A stretch of 64,000 bases of DNA from Xanthomonas hyacinthi (GTDB lineage Bacteria > Pseudomonadota > Gammaproteobacteria > Xanthomonadales > Xanthomonadaceae): contig NZ_CP043476.1 in assembly GCF_009769165.1 (NCBI RefSeq), positions 3,107,001 through 3,171,000 on the forward strand. The letters are read 5' to 3'. Shown here piece by piece: positions 34,533 through 41,461 of this stretch (within the stretch, counting starts at the first letter, position 1; each line of letters opens with the position of its first letter). The notes under the pieces were generated by a model. That model worked only from the letters and a program-made list of their open reading frames with translations, was not told the DNA's origin and did not search any database. The position numbers and the translations under genes were made by a program.

Positions 34533-36280
34533 GCGTGCGCGGCGCCGCGGATCGCTTCGGCGAGATAGTCCGGCACCACGAAAGCCTCGCCTGCTGCGAT
34601 GTGTGAGGCAATCGCTTGAGCCAAATCGCCCTTACGGGTCTTCTTGGCCTCTATCAGTTTGAGGAATGCATCGGGACGTTCTGGCGCTGCGACACCTTCT
34701 ATTCGATCCGTCCAGTCGCGACGTGAATTGCGATGAAGTCGAAGGAACACGCTCTTTAGGAACGCTTCGTTGCCCGCGCTGAAAATCTCGTGCTCAAGCG
34801 TGTGCTGATTGGTCAACACCGTCAGGGCCTGCCGCGCGCGGTGTGTTACTGCGAGATTCTCCAGATCGAGTTTCCGATTCCCCAGCACGGTCGGGTCTGC
34901 ATCGGTGATCACGATCAACCGGTCTGCAATGCGTGCGTCGCCATACGGCCGCAACAGCACTTCGACATACGGGCGGAAGTCCACGCCCTCGATCGCCACG
35001 ATGACGGTTCCCTTGAATCGCAGCCACCCGTCAGCGTCTGCGGGAAGAACGATCTTCTGCGCGAGCACCGGCAACAGCAATGCCTCGGCGATTCCCTCCA
35101 CCAAGATGGCTCTATTGCCGAACAGCAGCGCTGAGCGGGTCACATCTAGATAGCGGCTGATCTTGTCGAGCGTTTTCGGCTTCAGTCCGAGTTCGGCGAT
35201 AGGCACGCTGACTGATTCAGAGACCGCTACCCCATTCTCTTCGCGCCGCCGCGATCTCATGACCACCAGATGCGATGGAGAGACCCATGCTGTCAAGTTC
35301 GGTGAATGCGTAGTGACCACGATCTGGATGCGGCCCTCCGGCTTGCCGGCCTCAATGGCGCGTGCCGCCGATTGACGTGCTTGCTCCAGAAGGAATTCGA
35401 GGACCAACACCTGGAGTTGCGGATGCAGATGCGCTTCCGGCTCTTCGACGAGGAAGATCGTCAGGTCGGCCTCCTTGGCTTTTGCCAGTTCGACAACGAC
35501 CGTGGCCATATAGAGCAAGTTAGAGTAGCCGAGGCCAGATGCTCGAATGTCTTCGGGTGCGAGGCCAATGTCGGCCAAGCGGAACCGCAAGTCGCGGGCG
35601 ACGTCGAGTAATGTTTCCTCCCCGAAGTCCAACGCTGCAACCTGAGGGCGGACACCATTTGTCAACATCCCCAGCGCGGTGCCGATCTCCGTATTCATCG
35701 TTTTCAGGATGTCGGGTCTGGCGACTGCCCGGCGGACACCTGCAAGAAAATCCCGCTCTTGCTCCTTCGGCAGGAAGTGGCGTAACAATGCCATGACCCG
35801 CGTTCCGCTGCCCGTACCGAGCGCTTGGTGCGCGTCACGCAGCGGCGGTAGGTACACGTGCCGGATCAGATCGGAGGAGCCAGCCTCAGGCTCGTTGGTG
35901 TCGAAGCGCCCGGCCCACATCGTGGTCTTGCCGCGTGGGGCGCGCTCGGATCGTGCCTCGTATCGATAGCCAAAGACCGCCTCATCCTGGGTGGGGTCCG
36001 GCACAGCCGAGATCAGCAAACCTTTCAACGTATCCCCAAGCCCCCTAAAAGTGCCTTCTATTTGGAAGTTGGGGACAGTGGCATGGCGTCGTACATCCTC
36101 GTCTTCTGGATACCGCTCCCTACGTCCGCTCAGCGGCAGTGTCAGCAGCCGGATTGCATCGACAACGTTCGACTTCCCGCCATTGTTCTCGCCAACCAAG
36201 ACAGTCAGATCGGAACGAAGGCTGATGGTCACATTGTCGAACGACCGGAAACGCGAGATTGTCAAGTTCCCCAGATGCAT
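34529..36280 (-). CDS. OLD-family ATPase/TOPRIM nuclease (Gabija GajA-like)
   Basis: This 583-residue protein has an N-terminal ABC-type ATPase (Walker A VGENNGGKSN at residues 29-38, Walker B IFLVEEPEAHLHPQLQ, then VVTTHSPNLTAW) and a C-terminal TOPRIM nuclease domain (AILVEGIAEALLLPVLA with the acidic Glu, and VITDADPTV with the Asp pair). Class 2 OLD nucleases coupled to UvrD-like helicases make up Gabija defence. The length is close to GajA. AAGGGGAG precedes the ATG. The gene starts 9 bp after the holo-ACP synthase gene, so it is co-transcribed with the modification-like genes. Confidence 0.88.
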   Translation of the reverse strand: MHLGNLTISRFRSFDNVTISLRSDLTVLVGENNGGKSNVVDAIRLLTLPLSGRRERYPEDEDVRRHATVPNFQIEGTFRGLGDTLKGLLISAVPDPTQDEAVFGYRYEARSERAPRGKTTMWAGRFDTNEPEAGSSDLIRHVYLPPLRDAHQALGTGSGTRVMALLRHFLPKEQERDFLAGVRRAVARPDILKTMNTEIGTALGMLTNGVRPQVAALDFGEETLLDVARDLRFRLADIGLAPEDIRASGLGYSNLLYMATVVVELAKAKEADLTIFLVEEPEAHLHPQLQVLVLEFLLEQARQSAARAIEAGKPEGRIQIVVTTHSPNLTAWVSPSHLVVMRSRRREENGVAVSESVSVPIAELGLKPKTLDKISRYLDVTRSALLFGNRAILVEGIAEALLLPVLAQKIVLPADADGWLRFKGTVIVAIEGVDFRPYVEVLLRPYGDARIADRLIVITDADPTVLGNRKLDLENLAVTHRARQALTVLTNQHTLEHEIFSAGNEAFLKSVFLRLHRNSRRDWTDRIEGVAAPERPDAFLKLIEAKKTRKGDLAQAIASHIAAGEAFVVPDYLAEAIRGAAHA

Positions 36281-36289
36281 GATCTCCCC

Positions 36290-36703
36290 TTATGAGCTCA
36301 GAGCAATAACGCTTGCCATGGCAACCGTGGCCGTGTGGCTCGCACTCACCAGCCATCGGACAATCCCCTGTTCGTCCGCGATCGCCACCAATCTGCGGTG
36401 CAGAGCAACAGTTGGTGCGCCTTTCCGCTGAGACACGACCTCGACATCCGTAAATGCGATGCCGTCGCCCCAGCCTGTACCAAGTGCCTTCAACACGGCC
36501 TCCTTGATGGCGAAGCGCGAGGCGAGCCTCTCGACCCTGTTGCCTCCTTCATTCGCAGTGGCTAGTTCCCCAAGAGTGAAGTACCGATCCAAGAAGCCGC
36601 CGGCCTGTTCGTTCATCAGCCGGGAGAAATCTGCTACGTCAACAACATCTATGCCGTGGGCCACAACGTTCCCGAACCTAGAGAGCTGATGGTTGTCGGT
36701 CAT
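36290..36703 (-). CDS. Holo-ACP synthase (AcpS-type 4'-phosphopantetheinyl transferase)
   Basis: This 137-residue enzyme transfers 4'-phosphopantetheine from CoA to a serine of a carrier protein. Family motifs are intact: HGIDVVDV with the metal-binding Asp19, RYFTLGELATA, and SRFAIKEAVLKALGTG with Glu68. The housekeeping acpS normally sits with rnc/era/pdxJ, so this is an extra, element-borne copy. It lies inside an operon whose first gene encodes a carrier-protein-like polypeptide, which is its likely substrate. It starts 38 bp after the MazG-like gene. Confidence 0.9.
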   Translation of the reverse strand: MTDNHQLSRFGNVVAHGIDVVDVADFSRLMNEQAGGFLDRYFTLGELATANEGGNRVERLASRFAIKEAVLKALGTGWGDGIAFTDVEVVSQRKGAPTVALHRRLVAIADEQGIVRWLVSASHTATVAMASVIALSS

Positions 36704-36741
36704 GCCAAGGACCTTGCGTTGTTATGAGCTTCCAATAGCCA

Positions 36742-37662
36742 TCACGACCTGCGCGGAGCTTTCCGTCGCACGCTATCGGGTGGCCCAAGAAAAGTCAGAC
36801 TCTTAGCATCCTGATCCACGAGTATCTTTCCGCCGCCGGCGCTCAGGACTTGGCGCCAGACCTCAAATCCGACCAAGATCGCGCGCTGCCACTCTCCAAG
36901 CGACCTTTCTCGCACTTCGAGTAGCGATGTCACACCTTTGATCGTGCGCAGCAACTTGTAGTCCAAATCACCGACACCTTCGAGCCACCGGTGTTCCTTC
37001 GCATAGTCAAAAACCAGCGCCGCGACGCCCTCGTCCAGAACCTGGGCTCTGCCGCCGTCCTGCACCTCGTCTACACGAGGGCTGCTCTTGCGCTTCCTCT
37101 TCAAGAGTTTTCGAATAACCGGCGACCAGCCGAGTACGGCGACATAACCGAGATGGAACACGTCGTGAAACCGATAGCCATCAGGGTCATCAGCGTTATC
37201 GGTTAGGTCGTCACCAATCTTCTTGCCGTTGACGCGCATTCGAATCTTCTTGCGCCCGTCAACGACGACCTCGCTGAGTTCAACTTCGAAACGTCGAGGC
37301 AACCGCTCGTGCTCTTCGAACTCGGCATCGAAAGCGAGCGAGCCTGTATCCTGCGGCCCCCAGCGGTCCCGAGTCTTCTTCAGATTTGCCTGCGCAATAT
37401 CGTCAAGCTTGAGATCGAACTTCGCAGCGACGTTTCCGACATACCAAAGCAAGTCGCCCAACTCTTCCGACACTCGCTCCCTGAATAGGAGATGGGAATC
37501 GCCGTCTCGAAGGTGCTTCTTGTACTCACTGAGCAGTTCGCCCGTCTCACCTGCCAGACCGAGCAAAGGAACCATGAGATCGTTCCCTGCATCGCCGCTT
37601 TTCCGTCGCGAGGGCACGCGATCGGTTTTTTGTGCTTCCCGCTGGTAGGTGTTCAAGTTCAT
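36742..37662 (-). CDS. MazG-like NTP pyrophosphohydrolase with C-terminal extension
   Basis: This is a 306-residue protein. The N-terminal ~95 residues are an all-alpha NTP pyrophosphohydrolase domain with the metal-binding pair ETGE (E39, E42) and EELGD (E67, D70), followed by a helical DDIAQANLKKTRDRW. Such domains hydrolyse (d)NTPs to monophosphate and pyrophosphate. The remaining ~200 residues are a separate domain (RFHDVFHLGYVAVLGWSP, WLEGVGDLDYKLLRTIKG) that I do not recognise. The ATG at 37662 overlaps the previous stop as TGATG. A GTG one codon upstream is the alternative. Confidence 0.85.
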   Translation of the reverse strand: MNLNTYQREAQKTDRVPSRRKSGDAGNDLMVPLLGLAGETGELLSEYKKHLRDGDSHLLFRERVSEELGDLLWYVGNVAAKFDLKLDDIAQANLKKTRDRWGPQDTGSLAFDAEFEEHERLPRRFEVELSEVVVDGRKKIRMRVNGKKIGDDLTDNADDPDGYRFHDVFHLGYVAVLGWSPVIRKLLKRKRKSSPRVDEVQDGGRAQVLDEGVAALVFDYAKEHRWLEGVGDLDYKLLRTIKGVTSLLEVRERSLGEWQRAILVGFEVWRQVLSAGGGKILVDQDAKSLTFLGPPDSVRRKAPRRS

Positions 37663-38801
37663 CACGAGCTTCCTAAGTCCAAGGTTGACTGGGCAGTTGA
37701 CCTGTTCGCGGTTTTCTCATCCCGCATCTGGTGGACGCGGCCCGAAAGATCTGCCTCGATCTTGGAATTGATACCCCATTTGGGTGGATACCAAGGCAGG
37801 TCCAAAGGTCCGGTCGGAGAAAATTTTTGCTTGATGCGCGTGCGCCCGGAGATTCCGGCCACCTCTGGGTGAGCGACCCGCGCGTACTTGTCGACCTCAC
37901 AAAAGAGGTTCTGGCAATCGATCAATTGCAGCCGGCGTCCCCACAGGGATTGGAATTTGACGCCTAGCCGCTCGAACTCGCGCTCTTGGTTATCAGCCAT
38001 CAATCGGATCAGTTCCGCTTCGTTGAGACCCGCGTTGTCAGCGAAACACTTTTTCAGGCCATCGCGCGCACCGGGACCTGGGATGACGAAATCCATCTCG
38101 GAGAAGTCCGTGACTTCGCTGTAATTGATGTCGGTCACGAACTGGTATGCCAGGAAGTCCCCAATCGTTGGGTAGCTTCGTAGCAGTTCGAACGCGGTCT
38201 GCATCTTCTTCAACTGTGTCAACTGGCCTGCAAGGTCATCAGCCATCATTCGTTCCAGCAAGCGCAAATGGTTTTGATGCTTGGCCGTATGCCCGAAGGC
38301 GGAGCCGCCAGGCGGCATGATGTAGGCGGCCGAGTAGATTCGGCCCCCCGCCTTCATCGCCTGGCTCAGAACCTTGTCATAGTGCTCGAACTTGTAGTTC
38401 TTGAAGGTGACCTCGCCGAAGCTGTGCTCAAGCAACTTCCAGGTCTCGATCTTATTGAACAGCTTGAACAGCAAGGTACGGAACAGCACCTCGGACGGCG
38501 AATTTGGAAGATCGTCACGGTAGATCACATGCCTGATCAGGTACTGGCTGACACGATCCGAAGCACGATACGCGTTTGTAAACTTGTGGACCGAGATCAC
38601 AGGATCGGTAGTCCACGGCGCTGACTTCCCCTTCAACCTTTGGCAGAACACGTTCTGCCGCTCCACGGCGAACCGCCAGTAGCTGTCGAATACCGGCGTC
38701 ACTTTGATCGGCAGCAAATGCAATGGACTGACGGTCGGCGCAGGCACGGCCATGGGATCACTTTCCGCAGGCTGGTAACTCTTGCTGATGCCAACCCTCA
38801 C
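37662..38801 (-). CDS. Putative DNA base hypermodification protein (5-hmdU DNA kinase helical-domain / thymine pyrophosphorylase-like)
   Basis: This 379-residue protein has the pattern YWRFAVERQNVF, PWTTDPVISVHKFTNAYRAS-DRVSQYLI and FRTLLFKLFNKIETWKLLE. It resembles the helical domain of 5-hydroxymethyl-dU DNA kinases and of alpha-glutamyl/putrescinyl-thymine pyrophosphorylases, which act on hypermodified thymine in phage DNA. No classical P-loop kinase motif is visible, so it is not a plain kinase. The start is a GTG overlapping the TS-like stop (GTGA). An ATG at 38753 is possible. The assignment rests on motif memory. Confidence 0.65.
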   Translation of the reverse strand: MRVGISKSYQPAESDPMAVPAPTVSPLHLLPIKVTPVFDSYWRFAVERQNVFCQRLKGKSAPWTTDPVISVHKFTNAYRASDRVSQYLIRHVIYRDDLPNSPSEVLFRTLLFKLFNKIETWKLLEHSFGEVTFKNYKFEHYDKVLSQAMKAGGRIYSAAYIMPPGGSAFGHTAKHQNHLRLLERMMADDLAGQLTQLKKMQTAFELLRSYPTIGDFLAYQFVTDINYSEVTDFSEMDFVIPGPGARDGLKKCFADNAGLNEAELIRLMADNQEREFERLGVKFQSLWGRRLQLIDCQNLFCEVDKYARVAHPEVAGISGRTRIKQKFSPTGPLDLPWYPPKWGINSKIEADLSGRVHQMRDEKTANRSTAQSTLDLGSS

Positions 38802-39643
38802 GCGGCAGTCTCGACAACTTGCGCGCGCAGCTCTGCATTCACAGCCGGCGCCTCCAGAGCGAAACTTGTGCGTGCTGCGGTGATCAAGGGCTGCAAATCG
38901 ACATCGGACTTGGAGATGCGTTCGAACTTCGCAACGCCGACAACAACATTCATTCTTAGAAGATCGGTTTTCATTTCATGAGCCATAAAGGCTCCCAACT
39001 GGGCAATGCCGAGGTAATTGCCGTATGCCTTCACGAACAGCTGCTGCGTCGCGTAGAAAGCGTTAATGACAAGTCCATGTTTGGTGGGCTCGAAACTGAC
39101 GTGCTGGAGGCAGGGAAACTGAAGTTGAGCATCGGCGACATGATCTCGGGCTGGGTCGAATACGCTCGCCTGGAACATCGACCTCCGTACACCCTCCCGT
39201 CCTTCAAACTGAGACAGGATCCATTCGAGCTGATTGCCATTGCAGGGCCCCCGGCCATAGCCTGTCATTCGCTCAAAGTAGAGGCCGCGCCGGTTGTCTC
39301 GCGGGTTCATCGCTTGATAGCGCGGAAATGCGTCCTTGTAGTATCGGAACAGCGCGGCACGATCTCCTTGCGCTACCTGCCATAAGCGCTGCGGGAAGAT
39401 CGTAAAAGCCACATCGTCAACGCTGCGCATACGTTTGGCCGCCAGCAACGTGTCAAGCGCCGAGCGGATAGCCGGTGTTTCCTGTACGACGCCGCGCTCA
39501 TCGAAGCCGGTCACGCTCAGGATAAGCGGCGATATCTCGGGACCAGCATGATCAATGACGTGGAGCACGGCCTTGGCCCAAGCTCGCGAAATGTCAGGCT
39601 CGTCGACAAGAAGCGGGCCAATCGAATGGGGAAGCTTAGTCAT
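38798..39643 (-). CDS. Divergent thymidylate synthase family protein
   Basis: This 281-residue protein of the ThyA/dUMP-dCMP hydroxymethylase fold retains the catalytic Cys (Cys178 in LQFPCLQHVSF), the Arg-Arg phosphate clamp (GVRRSMFQASV, residues 153-154) and an Asn at position 209, exactly 31 residues after the Cys as in E. coli ThyA (C146, N177). Asn here is the uracil-recognition residue; cytosine enzymes have Asp. Arg166 and Asp169 equivalents are Ala and Gln (FYATQQL). It is therefore a specialised homologue, possibly a dUMP hydroxymethylase. The ATG at 39643 overlaps the ImmA stop by 8 bp. Confidence 0.78.
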   Translation of the reverse strand: MTKLPHSIGPLLVDEPDISRAWAKAVLHVIDHAGPEISPLILSVTGFDERGVVQETPAIRSALDTLLAAKRMRSVDDVAFTIFPQRLWQVAQGDRAALFRYYKDAFPRYQAMNPRDNRRGLYFERMTGYGRGPCNGNQLEWILSQFEGREGVRRSMFQASVFDPARDHVADAQLQFPCLQHVSFEPTKHGLVINAFYATQQLFVKAYGNYLGIAQLGAFMAHEMKTDLLRMNVVVGVAKFERISKSDVDLQPLITAARTSFALEAPAVNAELRAQVVETAA

Positions 39644-40526
39644 CTGCAGTTTCCTCAAGGTGACGAAATCGAGCCAATCCAACATACTGACGCCTGGCTA
39701 TACGAACATAGGTCGCCCACTGGGTACCGGGTATAACCACTCGCGTGATTCCACACTTCGCAGCACGAAAAAGTCGTCCGGCGGCCAGCTCACGCTCAGG
39801 CGCGAGCATTGAGGCGTCCACAACCACACCTGCTGGCAGCAGCAGCAGCCCGTCCTGCTCGATGTCGAGCGTCGGTGAATTCCAGTGCTGATCCGCGACT
39901 GTTAGCGGCATGGAAGTGACCTCGCCCAACACTTCGGTGCGGATCATCTTTGGTGTAATCCGCCCCAGGCGATCACGCTGCAGCTGGTTGATCATGTTGA
40001 TACCGTAGGCGAGGTGATTCACCAGAGTCGCCTGCCCTACACCGAAATTGCAGGCGATGGCGTACATATCGAGGGCTGTCGCGCGGTTCGGGTCCAAGCC
40101 CCGCTTCGCGAAGGCCTCCCGTAGGCCAAGCGTGGGCATCAAGACAAAAGCCGCGAAAGCGTCAGCCAGAACTTCGTTCGGAGGGCGATCGGCGCTATTG
40201 GCCTGATCTTCCCGCAACTCGTCGATGGTCGAGCCGTGTCCAAAAACGTGATGCCCCAGTTCATGTGCGCACGTGAAAGTTCGTCTTGCCAAAGGCCTGA
40301 GCACAGAAACATGGATGCGCGGCTTCGGCATCCGGTCGTACATGCCCTCCATATTGATATCGTTGAAGCGGACCGCGACGTTGTGCGCCTCGCACAAGCC
40401 ATAGATGCAGATGGGACTCTTGAGATCCACGCCCGCCTTGACGCGCGCCGCGATTGAAGCCTGCATGCCTTGCATCACCAGGGCTTTTCGCCCCGCGGTC
40501 GACGTGTTCGAGAGCTGAGCACTCAT
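39636..40526 (-). CDS. ImmA/IrrE family metallo-endopeptidase
   Basis: This 296-residue zinc protease has HELGHH at residues 88-93 and the third ligand likely in the helix ADRPPNEVLADAFAAFVLMP. In phages, ICEBs1 and Deinococcus, such peptidases cleave a cognate XRE-type repressor after DNA damage. The cognate repressor here is encoded directly upstream with a 4-bp ATGA overlap. The C-terminal ~100 residues (PLTVADQHWNSPTLDIEQDG and beyond) form an extra domain that could be the signal sensor. The pair probably controls the operon. Confidence 0.9.
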   Translation of the reverse strand: MSAQLSNTSTAGRKALVMQGMQASIAARVKAGVDLKSPICIYGLCEAHNVAVRFNDINMEGMYDRMPKPRIHVSVLRPLARRTFTCAHELGHHVFGHGSTIDELREDQANSADRPPNEVLADAFAAFVLMPTLGLREAFAKRGLDPNRATALDMYAIACNFGVGQATLVNHLAYGINMINQLQRDRLGRITPKMIRTEVLGEVTSMPLTVADQHWNSPTLDIEQDGLLLLPAGVVVDASMLAPERELAAGRLFRAAKCGITRVVIPGTQWATYVRIARRQYVGLARFRHLEETADD

Positions 40527-40891
40527 TTACTCACCCCTCCCTCTTCGGCGTCCGAGTTGCGCATCGACGCCAGCAGCCGCAGCAGTCGATCCAAATCGCC
40601 GGGCTTCAGCTTGCTCAGTTCGCGTGCGGCAAGCTGGAGTCGCGGGTCATTCATCTCGAGCTGCTCGGCTGTTTCGCCAAGCAGCCATGAAACGGTGACA
40701 TCGTAGGTCTCCGCAAATCTCGTCAGTTCTTCTGCAGAAACACGGCGATTGCCGGCCTCAATCTCAGAAACCGTCGGCCGATGCATCTGCAGCACCTTGG
40801 CCACCTGGCCTTGCGACAGACCTGCGGCCTTTCTGGCCTCTCGGAGACGTTCGGCGAGCGCCGAGCGATGGGTGTCCGGGCCGTCTGTCAT
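40523..40891 (-). CDS. XRE-family repressor
   Basis: This 122-residue protein has an N-terminal Cro/C1-type helix-turn-helix (LREARKAAGLSQGQVAKVLQ, then HRPTVSEIEAGNRRVSAEEL) and a C-terminal helical part, LSKLKPGDLDRLLRLLASM, for dimerisation or as protease target. It overlaps both the carrier-like gene upstream and the ImmA gene downstream by 4 bp. The perfect palindrome over the operon promoter at 41231-41247 is its likely operator, giving autorepression released by ImmA cleavage. Confidence 0.9.
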   Translation of the reverse strand: MTDGPDTHRSALAERLREARKAAGLSQGQVAKVLQMHRPTVSEIEAGNRRVSAEELTRFAETYDVTVSWLLGETAEQLEMNDPRLQLAARELSKLKPGDLDRLLRLLASMRNSDAEEGGVSK

Positions 40892-41202
40892 TGCGCGTTC
40901 GCCTGCTTGGGTTCAACCACGGCCTGGGCTTCTACCAGGGCTACGACCTTTGCCACGATCTCGTCAATCGTCAGCGCAATGCTGGAATCGTCCTGCCGGA
41001 AGATGTTCACATCATTGGCGATGCTGATCCCGAGCTTCGCGCCCAGCATGCCAATGGCGACGGGCCATATCTTGCTGTCGAACTTCGGCAATTCCTCGAT
41101 AGGTTTCGTCGCGCCACCAAGCGGTGGGCACTCAAGCTCGCTCGTGGCTTGTATGTTCTGCAGCACTTCCACCAGGGTCGTCTGAATCAGAGCAGCATCC
41201 AT
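40888..41202 (-). CDS. Acyl-carrier-protein-like protein
   Basis: This is a 104-residue acidic protein. After a first helix (ALIQTTLVEVLQNIQATSE), the stretch ELPKFDSKIWPVAIGMLGAK aligns with the phosphopantetheine site of carrier proteins: D42-S43 at the start of helix II, then KLGISIANDVNIF and a last helix TIDEIVAKVVALVE. Ser43 would receive 4'-phosphopantetheine. The presence of a holo-ACP synthase in the same operon strongly supports this reading. AAGGAGG lies 6 bp upstream of the ATG at 41202, which fixes the start. The cargo is unknown and there is no adenylation enzyme nearby. Confidence 0.65.
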   Translation of the reverse strand: MDAALIQTTLVEVLQNIQATSELECPPLGGATKPIEELPKFDSKIWPVAIGMLGAKLGISIANDVNIFRQDDSSIALTIDEIVAKVVALVEAQAVVEPKQANAQ

Positions 41203-41230
41203 TTGAACCTCCTTGCACGCCATTACGGCC

Positions 41231-41268
41231 GGTAAGAATATCTTACCATCACGTTTGAATCGCTGCAA
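41231..41268 (-). promoter_or_regulatory. Promoter and overlapping operator of the nine-gene operon
   Basis: On the minus strand, TTGCAG (41268-41263) and TAAGAT (41245-41240) are separated by 17 bp, a good sigma-70 promoter. The -10 lies inside the perfect inverted repeat GGTAAGA-ATA-TCTTACC (41231-41247). Repressor binding would block the -10. The start codon of the first gene is about 30 bp downstream. Confidence 0.75.
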
Positions 41269-41461
41269 GCGGCACCGTGGATGCGCGGCGACGGTCGTAG
41301 GCATCCGACTCTGCCCCCGGTGCAGCCTGCGCGCCGCGCTTGGCTCCAGGAGATCGGCTGGCAGCCCATCCGCGCCGCGCGTCGCTTGGCGCCCCTGGAG
41401 GTCGCCGATCGGGCTCCACCTGATCGGCCCAAAACGCAGTCACCGAACGGCTCGTCGGAGG

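Noticed and set aside
32754..41268. Reading the operon as a classical restriction-modification or BREX/DISARM system
   Set aside because: No methyltransferase motif (DPPY, PCQ), no PglZ and no PLD or HNH nuclease is present. Only the OLD/UvrD pair has a known defence match.
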